From Treponema socranskii subsp. buccale (GTDB taxonomy: Bacteria; Spirochaetota; Spirochaetia; Treponematales; Treponemataceae): a stretch of DNA of 64,000 nt. Shown here piece after piece: positions 16,527 to 26,800 of this stretch (its first letter is position 1; every line of letters begins with the position of its first letter). Below the pieces are notes generated by a model, which saw only the letters and a list, made by a program, of their open reading frames with translations, did no database searches and was not told the origin of the DNA. The position numbers were made by a program, and so were the translations under genes. The stretch lies in the NCBI RefSeq assembly GCF_024181585.1, contig NZ_CP054258.1:2480001-2544000 (forward strand), given 5' to 3'.

Positions 16527-16704
16527 ACCAACCTCCGAAACCGCACACGGTTTACCGGCGAACGCCGCTCACCCCGCAAACCGTTCACCGTAAAGCTGCA
16601 ACGTCCGTCGGGCAGGCGCTGCAGCCGATTATCCTGTTATATACAGTTTTTTTTACATTGCGTATGTTTTCTTTTTACACAGCCATATAATATACACAAC
16701 CGCA

Positions 16705-18891
16705 TTACGCAGCGGCAAACGCACGCCCTTTCATCATGCGTTCCTGCTTCTTATAAGGATCCGGCCGGAACAACATAACGAGGATCGCAATCGTAAAGAG
16801 AATCGCAAACACCGTTCCGACTCCGAAAGCACCTGTCACAAAGAGCATACCGTACTGGTAGACGCAGAGCGAAATGACGTATGCGAATACGTTTTGGAAC
16901 AGAACCGCAAACCAAAACCACTTTCTGCTCTGCAGGTTTTGCGCCATCGTCGAAATGGCCGCAATACACGGAGAGTCGAGCAGGTTGAACACCAAGTAGG
17001 AGATTGCTGCGGGAATCGTCGGGAACCACGTAGCGACTGCGCTTGCAACCGCATCCGCTTCTTCAACGCTGTCTTCAGCGACGTTTGCGAGAACGCCCAT
17101 CGTACTGACGATACCTTCTTTCGCAACGAAACCGGAAATCGCCGAAGCGGCCGCCTGCCAGCCCCCGACTTCGCCTCCGAAGCCGAGCGGTATGAATATC
17201 CAGCGGAGGGCGTTGCCGACCGCGGCAAGCATGGACTCCGCCGGATCGACGAGACCGAAGCCGTCTTCTCCGAAACCGTAACTCGACAGGAACCACATGA
17301 CCAAGCACATGAGGAAGAGTATGGTACCCGCTTTGATCATAAAGCCTTTCAAACGTTCCCACGTATGGAGCAGCACCGTCTTCGGCTGCGGAATATGATA
17401 CTGCGGCAATTCCATAACGAAGGGTGCCGCTTCTCCGTGGAAAGGCTTTGTCTTTTTCAGCATAATAGCCGCGATGAGCACGCACGCGACGCCCATTGCA
17501 TACATAGCCGGAGCAAGCCACGCCGAGTTCATTCCCGATATATGCTGCACCATAACCGCGCCCATGAGCGCGATGACGGGAAGCTTTGCACCGCAGGGCA
17601 CCCACGTCGTCGTCATAATCGTCAAGCGACGGTCGTTATCATTTTCGATCGTCTTCGACGCCATAATACCGGGAACGCCGCAGCCCGAAGAGATGAGCAG
17701 CGGAATAAAGCTTTTTCCCGAAAGTCCGAAGTGTCTGAACACGCGGTCCATGACGAACGCGATGCGTACCATATAACCGATATCTTCAACGATCGAAAGC
17801 AGCAAAAACAGAACGGCCATCTGCGGTACGAAACCGAGTATCGTACCGACGCCGCCGATCAAACCGTTGACGACGCAGTCGGTGAGCACTTCGTTTGCGC
17901 CTGCATTTTCCATCCAGCCGGAAACGATACCCTGAATACCCGCGACAAACGAATCGTTCGTCCAGTCCGTCATCCACGTACCGACCGTCGTCACCGAAAT
18001 ATAATAAATAACCCACATGACGGCAAGGAAAATCGGAATGCCGAGCCATCGGTTCGTTACGATTTTATCGATCTTATCGGATGTCGTCAGTTTATTGCCC
18101 GATTTCTTTAAGCAGCCTTTCAACATCTTCGTAATGTATTCGTAGCGTTCGTTCGTGATGAGCGATTCGGAATCGTCGTTGTACTCCGCTTCAAGCGCTT
18201 TTGTGATCTCTTCCGCTTTTGCGGCGTCTCCCGCCGAAAGGTGCAGACGCTCCAGCACAACACTATCGCGCTCGATCATCTTGATCGCATACCAGCGTTT
18301 GAGTTCTGCAGGAATATCTGAAGGAACAAGCGCTTCCATTTTTGAAATCGCCTGTTCGACGTTCGCGGAAAAGCACTGTTTCGGCATAATCGTCTTCGAG
18401 TTGCGAGCCGCTTCCGCTGCAGCGCGGGCAGCTTCTTTGACGCCCGTACCTTTCAAGGCGGACGTTTCGATTATCTTGCAGCCGAGCGCTTCGCTCAGTT
18501 TTTCAGTATCGATTTTATCGCCCGATTTTTTCAGCACGTCGATCATGTTCAGCGCAATGACGACGGGCTTACCGAGCTCGAGAATTTGCGTCGTTAAGTA
18601 TAAATTTCGTTCGATGTTCGTCGAATCGACGAGATTCAAAACCGCCGCAGGATCGTTTCCCGCAAGGTAATCGCGGCTTATGACTTCTTCCGGCGTATAC
18701 GGAGAAAGCGAATAGATACCGGGTAAATCCGTAACGATAATATCGCTTTCGCCTTTCATTCGGCCTTCTTTTTTTTCTACCGTTACTCCCGGCCAGTTGC
18801 CGACATACTGGTTCGCCCCCGTCAGCGAATTGAACATCGTCGTTTTGCCGCAGTTCGGGTTTCCTGCAAGCGCGATCTTAATTGTTGCCAT
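16705..18891 (-). CDS. feoB: Ferrous iron transporter FeoB
   Basis: The 728-residue protein has an N-terminal GTPase domain: G1 GNPNCGKTT near residue 10, G3 DLPGIYSL and G4 NMID. A C-terminal transmembrane domain contains the two Gate motifs, including SGCGVPGIMASKTI. FeoB imports Fe2+ across the inner membrane. GGAGG lies 6 bases before the ATG. It follows two feoA genes and leads the accessory genes down to the flavodoxin. Confidence 0.96.
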   Translation of the reverse strand: MATIKIALAGNPNCGKTTMFNSLTGANQYVGNWPGVTVEKKEGRMKGESDIIVTDLPGIYSLSPYTPEEVISRDYLAGNDPAAVLNLVDSTNIERNLYLTTQILELGKPVVIALNMIDVLKKSGDKIDTEKLSEALGCKIIETSALKGTGVKEAARAAAEAARNSKTIMPKQCFSANVEQAISKMEALVPSDIPAELKRWYAIKMIERDSVVLERLHLSAGDAAKAEEITKALEAEYNDDSESLITNERYEYITKMLKGCLKKSGNKLTTSDKIDKIVTNRWLGIPIFLAVMWVIYYISVTTVGTWMTDWTNDSFVAGIQGIVSGWMENAGANEVLTDCVVNGLIGGVGTILGFVPQMAVLFLLLSIVEDIGYMVRIAFVMDRVFRHFGLSGKSFIPLLISSGCGVPGIMASKTIENDNDRRLTIMTTTWVPCGAKLPVIALMGAVMVQHISGMNSAWLAPAMYAMGVACVLIAAIMLKKTKPFHGEAAPFVMELPQYHIPQPKTVLLHTWERLKGFMIKAGTILFLMCLVMWFLSSYGFGEDGFGLVDPAESMLAAVGNALRWIFIPLGFGGEVGGWQAAASAISGFVAKEGIVSTMGVLANVAEDSVEEADAVASAVATWFPTIPAAISYLVFNLLDSPCIAAISTMAQNLQSRKWFWFAVLFQNVFAYVISLCVYQYGMLFVTGAFGVGTVFAILFTIAILVMLFRPDPYKKQERMMKGRAFAAA

Positions 18892-18963
18892 AGTTCCTCC
18901 ACAAGCTACAAAAGTTTTTCGTCGTTTTCAATACAAGACACGTACACAATCGTTTGAAAGCGC

Positions 18964-19185
18964 TTATTCCACTTCGATGCATTCGGCATCGTCTTTGCGA
19001 ACGCTCAGCTCGTATCCTCTGATCGTCACTTCGACCGGATCGCCGAGCGGCGCGACTTTACGGATATACACACTGCATCCGTTGGTAAAACCCATATCCA
19101 TGAGGCGGCGTTTCAATGCACCTTCCCCATCCAACCTTTTGACCGTTACCGTTTCACCGACGGTAACATCCCGCAATGTTTTCAT
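18964..19185 (-). CDS. feoA: FeoA-domain protein (copy nearest feoB)
   Basis: The 73-residue SH3-like FeoA protein shows VTVKRLDGEGALKRRLMDMGFTNGCSVYI and a C-terminal YELSVRKDDAECIEV strand pair. FeoA binds the cytoplasmic side of FeoB and supports iron uptake. AAGGAG precedes the ATG. Confidence 0.92.
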   Translation of the reverse strand: MKTLRDVTVGETVTVKRLDGEGALKRRLMDMGFTNGCSVYIRKVAPLGDPVEVTIRGYELSVRKDDAECIEVE

Positions 19186-19246
19186 TCAGTAACAACTCCT
19201 TGACCGCTTGACGGCCTTAATAAATCACACCGTAAAAAATTCGCAC

Positions 19247-19459
19247 TCACACCATAATGCGGTTAGCCATCGCGCGGTTTAATGCAATTCGAGATTCTTT
19301 TACCTGTACGATAATATTTCCGTCAGTCGTAGAGACGACGGTTACGGGAGTACCGACATTGAAACCGATTTCATTGAGACGCTGTTTGACTTCCGCCGTA
19401 CCGCCGACCTTTTTTACCGTACATTGTTCACCGATCGCACACATCGATAAAGGCATCAT
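19247..19459 (-). CDS. feoA: FeoA-domain protein (first gene of the feo operon)
   Basis: The 70-residue protein is a second FeoA: CTVKKVGGTAEVKQRLNEIGFNVGTPVTVV and ESRIALNRAMANRIMV. Two separate feoA genes before feoB are common in anaerobes. AGGAAAG precedes adjacent ATG codons (19459 or 19456). It is the promoter-proximal gene of the cluster. Confidence 0.92.
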   Translation of the reverse strand: MMPLSMCAIGEQCTVKKVGGTAEVKQRLNEIGFNVGTPVTVVSTTDGNIIVQVKESRIALNRAMANRIMV

Positions 19460-19510
19460 AACTTTCCTGTTCGGACGCGTAGTTCAAGTATACGCATTCC
19501 TCCAACAGTT

Positions 19511-19551
19511 AATATACGCTAACCGGCTGAAACTGTCAATAGCAGGTGCTA
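19511..19551 (-). promoter_or_regulatory. feo operon promoter with adjacent palindrome
   Basis: A perfect TTGACA (19534-19539), a 17-base spacer and TATATT (19511-19516) on the minus strand. A 12-bp perfect palindrome TAGCAGGTGCTA (19540-19551) abuts the -35 box, and GTTA/TAAC arms flank the -10 box. These are candidate operators for an iron-responsive repressor, perhaps of the DtxR type. The regulator is inferred, not identified. Confidence 0.7.
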
Positions 19552-19591
19552 ACTTTTAAGAGACAACCGAAAGCGGCAGTCTCCCGGATAC

Positions 19592-20971
19592 TTATACGAC
19601 GAAGCCCGCACCGATGCCGTTCATCGCATCGATAAAATCGGGAAACGAAACGGCCGAGCACTCGGCGTCTTTTACGGTAATCGCTTCTCCTTCGGGCAGT
19701 CCGAAACCGAAACACGAAAGCGCCATCGCAGCGCGGTGATCGCCGTATGTTTCGACCGTACCGCCGTGAATCGCAAACGCATCGTTTTTTTCGCCGGATG
19801 CCTTAAGCGGCGCGTGTCCGTGAATCACAAGGTAATCCGCTTCGGCTTCGATTTCGACGCCGAGTTTCGTCAATTCGCTTTTCATCACTTCGACGCGGTC
19901 GGTTTCTTTTTTACGGCACACGCCGACGTCTTCTATAATCGTCGTCCCTTCGATAAACGACGCGGCGACGGCGAGCGCACAGATCGCATCGGGAAAACCG
20001 GAAATATTCACGCGCAATTCTCCGCGCGGCAATTTTTCCGCCGATAACCTGCCGGGCACTTCTCCTTTTACGGAACGCGCACACTTTCCGCCGCGCACGG
20101 TAAGCGTATGCCGGATGCGGTCGCGTTCGATGTCCGCGCCGACGGACTCAAGTACATCCACGATCGCGTCGTCGCCCTGACTGCCCGAATCGTCTATATT
20201 ATTAATTATTATTTCGCTGTCGGATATGAGAGAAGCGACGAGAGGAAATGCGAGCGCTTCCCAATCCGACGGAATCGTTTCGTCGAAATGCGGAAGCGTG
20301 ACGCCTCCCTTTACACAAATGCGTTTGAAATCGTCCGACACGCTCACCTTCACGCCGAGTTCTTCGAGCCACAAGCGCGTCATCGAAAGATAGGGCGTCT
20401 CTTTAGGATTTGTAAGCGTAATATCAAGCGTATCGTCAAGGCGGGAAGCCGCCATCATCATGCCGCTCACATACTGCGAAAGGCTTCCGTCGGTGACGAC
20501 GTTCCGCTTTGAAATGGGCCCGCGGATGATGAGAGGAGGAGCGTCGATACCGGGACGCGAAACGTAAGCTTCGCAGCCGAGCTGCTTGAGCGCATCGACG
20601 ACGTGGGAAACGGGGCGCTTCCGAATGGATTCGTCTCCGGTAAAAACGCTCCAACCGGAAAAGGTTGCCGCGATCGGCGATAAAAAATACAAAAGCGATC
20701 CGGAGTTTCCGACATCGACGACATCGTCGGGAAGATGTGCGCACTTCCCCGCGCCGGAAACCGTCCACACCGAATCGGCCGAATGAAAATCCGCGCCGAT
20801 AAGCGGAATCGCACGGCTCGCCGACAGGCAGTCGGCACTCGGAAGCGGATTGAAAATATGCGACGTACCGTCTGCAAGGGCTGCAAGCAAAAGCGCGCGT
20901 ATCGTATGGCTTTTCGAACCGGGAACGGTGATCGATCCGCTCAGATTTCGTTTACTCGACACGATATCCAT
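19592..20971 (-). CDS. aroA: 3-phosphoshikimate 1-carboxyvinyltransferase (EPSP synthase)
   Basis: The 459-residue enzyme makes EPSP from shikimate-3-phosphate and PEP in the aromatic amino acid pathway. Visible landmarks are PGSKSHTIRALLLAALADG at the N-terminus, GSLSQYVSGMMMAAS, and KETDRVEVM and YGDHRAAMALS near the C-terminus. The usual GNAGTAxR PEP/glyphosate loop reads GNSGSLLYF, so the conserved Arg after it is replaced by Tyr. A TAAAAT box lies 8 bases before the ATG and no ribosome binding site is visible. Confidence 0.9.
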   Translation of the reverse strand: MDIVSSKRNLSGSITVPGSKSHTIRALLLAALADGTSHIFNPLPSADCLSASRAIPLIGADFHSADSVWTVSGAGKCAHLPDDVVDVGNSGSLLYFLSPIAATFSGWSVFTGDESIRKRPVSHVVDALKQLGCEAYVSRPGIDAPPLIIRGPISKRNVVTDGSLSQYVSGMMMAASRLDDTLDITLTNPKETPYLSMTRLWLEELGVKVSVSDDFKRICVKGGVTLPHFDETIPSDWEALAFPLVASLISDSEIIINNIDDSGSQGDDAIVDVLESVGADIERDRIRHTLTVRGGKCARSVKGEVPGRLSAEKLPRGELRVNISGFPDAICALAVAASFIEGTTIIEDVGVCRKKETDRVEVMKSELTKLGVEIEAEADYLVIHGHAPLKASGEKNDAFAIHGGTVETYGDHRAAMALSCFGFGLPEGEAITVKDAECSAVSFPDFIDAMNGIGAGFVV

Positions 20972-21015
20972 AGTTTATTATTTTAACATATGTTCGGACG
21001 GATTGTATACCGTTG

Positions 21016-21044
21016 TTGTGCACCGATACTTTTTATGTTATTAT
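21016..21044 (+). promoter_or_regulatory. Near-leaderless promoter of the PurH-like gene
   Basis: TTGTGC, a 17-base spacer and TATTAT, with 7 bases (including GAAG) before the ATG at 21052. It is divergent from aroA, whose own TAAAAT box is at 20980-20985. Confidence 0.5.
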
Positions 21045-21051
21045 TTGAAGT

Positions 21052-22698
21052 ATGAAAAATCGGGCGCTTTTGTATACCGACGACACCGACAATCTCACAG
21101 CTCTCGTTCATTGCCTTATAAAACACGGCTGCGAAATTCTGTCTGCGGGACAAACCGGAAAGCTGCTCGCGGACGCCGGTATCGCTTATACGGCGGTGTC
21201 CGTTTTCGACGATTCGCCGCGCACTTTCGGCGACTACGAGGCGATGCTGCAATCGATCGTCGCAAGCGGCAGGCAAAACGAATACGGTCCTTCCGACGAA
21301 ACGGACGCGATCCGCCTCGTGTGCATCAATATGGAACCCGCATCCCCTGCGCATAAAAATTATAAAGCACCCGATTCCGTCGCGGACAAAATCGATATGC
21401 ACGCTTTGTCGTTCGTTCAAGCGGCGTGCAAAAATTATAAAAACATACTCGTGCTCACCGATCCCGCCGATTATGAAGAAGCGATCGTCAAAATAGAGAC
21501 GCAGAGCGTTTCCGAAGAATTCCGCCTCTACCTTGCGGCAAAAGCGTTCAATATGGTTTCGGCTTGCACCGCTGCGGCGGGAAACGCGATTTTGCAGGAG
21601 ACGGGAGATAAATCCTATCCGCGCTATTTTATGCTGCCGTATAAAAAATCCGAAGAGCTCATAAACAAAGAGCAGTCGCACCGTTCGGCCTGCCTCTATA
21701 CGCTTTCGCACGGCGGAGCGCTCGACAGTTTGCGGAAAAATCAAGGCGGAGAACTTTTATACAGCCTCTGCGTCAATATCGATGCGGTATGGGAAAGCCT
21801 CAGCAATTTTTCCGTATTGTTAAAAAATCCCCCGACAGTGACCGAACGCAGCGGAAGCGGTACCGAAACGGAAATGCGCTTTACGCCCGCCGCAGAATCG
21901 GTATTCACGTGTTCGTCGAAGCACGGTATTCCGATCAGCGCCGCACTCGGCTCGAACTCAGCCGAATCGTTTCGAAAGATGTTCGGCTGCAGAAAAGCGT
22001 TTTTCGATAACGCCGTCGCAGGATTCAGCGCCGTCGTCGACGAAAGCGCCGCGAACGAATTAATAAAATCGAATTTGGCAGCGGTCGTCGCGCCGGACTT
22101 TACGGCGGAAGCAAAGGCGCTGCTTGCCGAGCGGAAAGATATCCGCCTCATCACAATGTCGGCGCCTGCGACGATATCGTACACTATCCGTTCGCTCAAC
22201 GGCGGTCTCATCGTCGAAGAAGATACTCTTACACTCTTCGATTCGTGGAACGTCGTCACAAAAGCGCGGCCGACACAGCTTCAAGCCGACGAAGCGGCTT
22301 TCGGACAGCTCGTCATGCTCGGCGCAAAACGCGACGCGGCCGCCGTTATCGAAAACATGACGACTGTCGGCATGTGCTGCGCGGCGCTCGCACCGGCGGA
22401 TGCGTGTTTTGCCGCAATCAATCGAACGGCAAACAATATGCAAAGTGAATCGACGAACGGCTCTCGGCATGCCGAAATTCCGGTAAGCGTAAGGCCTGCC
22501 GAAACGCTCGTAAGCGCAAGCGCGCTGCCTTTTGACGACGGTTTCGACCGTTTTGCAAAGAGCGGCATACGCCTCATAGTGCAGCCCGGCAGAACCGATA
22601 CCGATGCCGAATCGATTGCCTTTTGCGACGAACACGGCATTGCGATGGTTTTTACGGGCATAAAAATCGATCGCCGACCGGGTTCAATTTCGAGCTGA
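21052..22698 (+). CDS. Diverged PurH-like (AICAR transformylase/IMP cyclohydrolase) protein
   Basis: The 548-residue protein follows the whole PurH layout. An MGS-like N-terminal domain (ALLYTDDTDNLTALVHCLIKHGCEILSAG) is followed by the transformylase region (GGLIVEEDTL, TKARPTQLQADEAAFGQLVMLGAKRDAAAVIE) and a C-terminal LIVQPGRTDTDAESIAFCDEHGIAMVFTG. Key motifs are altered: the GRVKTLHP cyclohydrolase motif is absent, RYGENPHQ reads LPYKKSEEL, and KHxNPCG reads SKHGIPIS, keeping only Lys-His. It may have lost purine-synthetic activity or changed substrate. No other purine genes are nearby. Confidence 0.7.
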   Translation: MKNRALLYTDDTDNLTALVHCLIKHGCEILSAGQTGKLLADAGIAYTAVSVFDDSPRTFGDYEAMLQSIVASGRQNEYGPSDETDAIRLVCINMEPASPAHKNYKAPDSVADKIDMHALSFVQAACKNYKNILVLTDPADYEEAIVKIETQSVSEEFRLYLAAKAFNMVSACTAAAGNAILQETGDKSYPRYFMLPYKKSEELINKEQSHRSACLYTLSHGGALDSLRKNQGGELLYSLCVNIDAVWESLSNFSVLLKNPPTVTERSGSGTETEMRFTPAAESVFTCSSKHGIPISAALGSNSAESFRKMFGCRKAFFDNAVAGFSAVVDESAANELIKSNLAAVVAPDFTAEAKALLAERKDIRLITMSAPATISYTIRSLNGGLIVEEDTLTLFDSWNVVTKARPTQLQADEAAFGQLVMLGAKRDAAAVIENMTTVGMCCAALAPADACFAAINRTANNMQSESTNGSRHAEIPVSVRPAETLVSASALPFDDGFDRFAKSGIRLIVQPGRTDTDAESIAFCDEHGIAMVFTGIKIDRRPGSISS

Positions 22699-22745
22699 TA
22701 TTTTCAAAACTCGACATTTGATCAATTAATAAAATCGAGGTTGTG

Positions 22746-23816
22746 ATGATATATTATTTCGGTGCATATCTGCAGCAATTTTTCGGGCCGGCGCGGCTCC
22801 TCCAATCCTACACGGTACTCATAACGCTCGCGCTCTATACGGGCTTTATCGCTTCGATGCGTCTTTTGCCGCGTTTTTATGCGCGCTTGCCGCACGACAG
22901 AGGCAGGGAGTTTACGCTCAACGCAGAGGCTTCAAAAGGAAAGCCGACGGGCGCGGGCATCGTCTTTATCACGGTATTCATCGTCATCGCGTTTTTATGT
23001 ACTCCGCTTACGGTTTTACAGGGCGGCACGCTTATACTCACATGGATTATGATGCTCACGGGATTTTTCGACGACAAAAGCACGGCGAGCTGGGGCGAAT
23101 ACCGCAAAGCGCTGCTCGACTTTATCGTAAGTTTTGCCGAAGCGCTGCTGCTTTTTTATTGCACCAAAAGCGCATCGATCGACGGACGTGTCTATTTTTG
23201 GCTGCCTTTCATCACGCATCCGGTTTCGGTGAACGTCGCCGTATACGTGATCGTGTGTACGGTCATGCTGTGGGCATCGATCAATACGACGAACTGCACC
23301 GACGGCGTAGACGGACTTTCGGGCACGCTCGTGCTCATCGCGCTCATCACGATGGGAACGATTTTTTACTTTGTGCTCGGACACGTCAATATAGCCGAAT
23401 ACCTGCTCGTCCCGCATTTGCCGAAAGGCGCAAGCTGGGCGGTCATAAGTTTTGCGCTCGCCGGCTCTCTTATGGGATACCTCTGGCACAACGCGTATCC
23501 GAGCAAAGTGCTCATGGGAGACGCCGGCAGCCGCGCGCTCGGTTTTTTTATCGGCGTATGCGTTATGGTCAGCGGCAATCCGTTTTTGATTTTGGCGACA
23601 TCGACGATCATGTCGGTAAACGGCGGCATGGGATTATTGAAAGTCGCGCTGCTGCGTTTTTTTCACATACGCATATTCAACGACATCCGTTTTCCGCTGC
23701 ACGACGAAATGCGCAAAAAGCGCGGATGGTCGCCGACGCAAGTGCTTATCAAATTCGTCATCATGCAGCTGCTCATAACGGTAGCGCTGATCGGCATATT
23801 CTTTAAAGTGCGCTGA
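22746..23816 (+). CDS. mraY: Phospho-N-acetylmuramoyl-pentapeptide-transferase
   Basis: The 356-residue polytopic membrane enzyme transfers phospho-MurNAc-pentapeptide to undecaprenyl phosphate, forming lipid I. The family motifs are present: LTGFFDDKST with the first Asp pair, NTTNCTDGVDGLSG, and MGDAGSRALGF. The last cytoplasmic motif is PLHDEMRKKRGWSPTQV, where the usual His-His pair is His-Asp. GAGG lies 5 bases before the ATG at 22746; a GTG at 22743 is too close to it. It stands apart from any mur cluster. Confidence 0.92.
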   Translation: MIYYFGAYLQQFFGPARLLQSYTVLITLALYTGFIASMRLLPRFYARLPHDRGREFTLNAEASKGKPTGAGIVFITVFIVIAFLCTPLTVLQGGTLILTWIMMLTGFFDDKSTASWGEYRKALLDFIVSFAEALLLFYCTKSASIDGRVYFWLPFITHPVSVNVAVYVIVCTVMLWASINTTNCTDGVDGLSGTLVLIALITMGTIFYFVLGHVNIAEYLLVPHLPKGASWAVISFALAGSLMGYLWHNAYPSKVLMGDAGSRALGFFIGVCVMVSGNPFLILATSTIMSVNGGMGLLKVALLRFFHIRIFNDIRFPLHDEMRKKRGWSPTQVLIKFVIMQLLITVALIGIFFKVR

Positions 23817-23886
23817 CGTTCGGTACGCCGTCCGCGCAGGCGCTCATCCGCTCTGCAAACGCAGCGGCGTCGAGCACGCGCATCGC

Positions 23887-26800
23887 TCACACGAGAAAAA
23901 GCTTTATCCCCTCTTTCGGGAATTTTTTCTTCAGCATCCGAACGGCGGCTGAAACCGTCGCGACGTTTTTTCGTTTCATATACGCGATCATCATAAAATT
24001 CTGTTCGGGCCATGTCGCAGTTCCGAGTTTATAGTTGTCGCCGCCTCGCCCGTTTACCGTAGGAATGATCGTATAGCGGATATCGGGAACAGCCTGTTCA
24101 AGCGTTTCGATGATATCGTCTTCGACGGATTGATTTGCGACGATACCGGCTTGCACGTAATCCTGTTCGGCAGGCACATCGCCGCTTTGAACCGCATTCG
24201 CGGACGTCTGCACGGCGCCCGTTTCGATATCACCGCCTTCGCCGATGATAAAATCGGCAAGCGCTTGGGCAACACCCGTATCGACCGACTTCTTTTCTTT
24301 CATGACAAGCGAATAGAGCACGGGGATAATAAAGAGCGTGACGAAAGTGCTCGACGTCAAGCCGCCGACGATCGAAAGGCCGATCGGCTGTACCATTTGA
24401 GCGGTTCCTTCGAATTGAAAACACATAGGAAGCGTACCGAGTATCGTCGTAAGCGTCGTCATAAGTACGGGACGAAGTCTGCTCGCCCCCGCTTCAAGAC
24501 AGGCTTCTTTTATCTTCATGCCGCGGTCAATGAGGAGGTTCGTATAGTCGACGAGGATGATACCGTTATTGACGACGATACCGACAAGCATGATGATACC
24601 GACCATCGATGTCATAGCCATCGTCTGTCCCGTAAACTTGTAGATAAAGACGACGCCGATTATTAAAAACGGAATCGTCATCATATTGATGAGCGGCGCT
24701 TTAAATGATTCATACGTCGCAGCCATAACGCCGAACACGAGAAGGAGCGCCATAAGCGCAATCAAACCGTAAACATTTTTCTGTTTTTGCACGTCGCTCC
24801 ATGAACCTTCGTAGCTTACGGTAACGTTTTCGGGAATGACAAAGGTATCGGCGATGCGCGACTTGATTTCGTTTTCGACGACGTTCGCATTTTCATCCGA
24901 TATGATATCTGCCGACACTTCTATGACGCGGCTTTGATTTTCCCGATTGATGCTGACAGGTCCGAGTCCTTTTTTAAGCGAAGCGAAATTCGCAACGCTC
25001 ACCATGCCGTTCGTACCGCGCACGTAAATCGATTCGAGGTCGGAAACTTTGTCGCGGTCTTCCGGCCGGTACATGACGACGACATCGTATTCTTTGCCGT
25101 TCGAACGAAACACCGTCGAGGTAACTCCGTTCATCGCGTAATTGATTTCCCGCGCAACCGTCGTAACGTCGACACCGAACGCGTATGCCCGCTGCCGATC
25201 GATGACGACTTCGACTTGCGGCAAACCCTTTTTTGTGTCGATCGTCACTTCGCCTATAGCATCGATTTTTTCCATTACGTCTTTTATTTTGTCGGAAACC
25301 GAAAGCGCCGTTTCAAGGTCGTCCGAACGGATCTTTATGACGATGTCGCTTCCCGAAATCTGACCGCGCCAGCCCGCACCGAATGAAAGCTGCGCGTCCG
25401 CAAATTCGTCGAAGTGCGCGCGAAGCTTTTTCTGAATCGTTTCGGATGTGTCGATCTGTTTACTCGTTTCGGGAAGGCGGATCGAAAGCGAGCCCGTATA
25501 CGTCGACGCGCTCGACCGTCTGCCGCCCGTTCCGACGCTCATGATCAACGTCGTGTAACCCCGTATTTCTTCCTTTGCGATCGTTTCGAACGCTTGCACG
25601 ACTTTCGTCGTTTCCGCAAGCGAAGTTCCGGTCGGCATCGTCACGTTGAGCGTCACGCTGTCGTCTCCGCCGCCCCGCCCCATCATATTGATTTTGAGCG
25701 TCGGGAACAGCGCGAGCGCCATAAAGAGAACGCTTACGCTTACGACGATCGTCACCGCTCTGTGATCGAGAGCGCTCTTCAATCCTCTGCGGTACACTTT
25801 CGTGAGAGCGTTTATGATATTTTGAAACGACGCGTACATCGCTTTTAAAACGCGGTTTTGTACCGGTTTTTCCGCCCTGTTCGAAAGCGGCAAAAATTTA
25901 CCGGCGAGTACGGGTACAAGAAAGATCGCGACGAACAAGCTCGATACGAGGGCGATGACAACCGTAAAGATGATACCTTTGAACATCTGTCCCATCATTT
26001 CAAGGTCTTTGAGAAAAAATAAAAACGGAACGAATACGCAGATCGTCGTGAGGTTTCCGGAAATGACGGACATGAGCATTTCCTGAGAACCGAGTACGGC
26101 GGAGATTTTCGGTTTTGCGCCGCGCGAGCGGTACGCATAGATATTTTCTATGATAACGATGGACGCATCGACGATCATACCGACGCCGAGTATAAGACCG
26201 GTCAACGTCATCATATTGAGTGTAATCCCCGCAAACGACATACACATGATCGTGATAACGAGGGAAAGCGGAATCGATATGGATATGATGAGCGTGCTTT
26301 TAAAATTCTGCAAAAAGACGAACAAGATGATAACCGCGAGCAGCAATCCCTGCCACGCGGAAGTCACAAGCGTACTGATCGTATCGCGGATCGCAGTCGT
26401 ATCGTCCGAGATGATTTCAAGCGTAATATCGGACGGCAGAGTCGCCTGCACTTGTTCGATCTTTTTATACGTCGCATTCGCAACGGTTACCGAATTCGTG
26501 CCCGACTGCTTTGTGATCGAAACGTACACGCCGGGCTCCCCGTTTATGTAAACCGTCGAAGATGCGTCTTCGTAGCCCATAAACGCGTTTCCGATATCGC
26601 GCAATTTTACGTCGTATCCGTTTACCGTTGTGATAACGGTATCGTCTATTTCATCGACGGTCGAATATTCGCCGGTCGTACGCACGACGTAATTCATTTT
26701 TCCTTCGGTAATCTTTCCGCCGCCGAGTTCGAAGTTTTGCTTTGCAAGCGCGAACGACACCGTAGAGATATTGAGACCGTAAGCGGCAAGCCTGTTTTCC

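Noticed and set aside
16894-18111. Long plus-strand ORF opposite feoB
   Set aside because: Shadow ORF with unnatural Arg/His-rich composition; feoB is certain.
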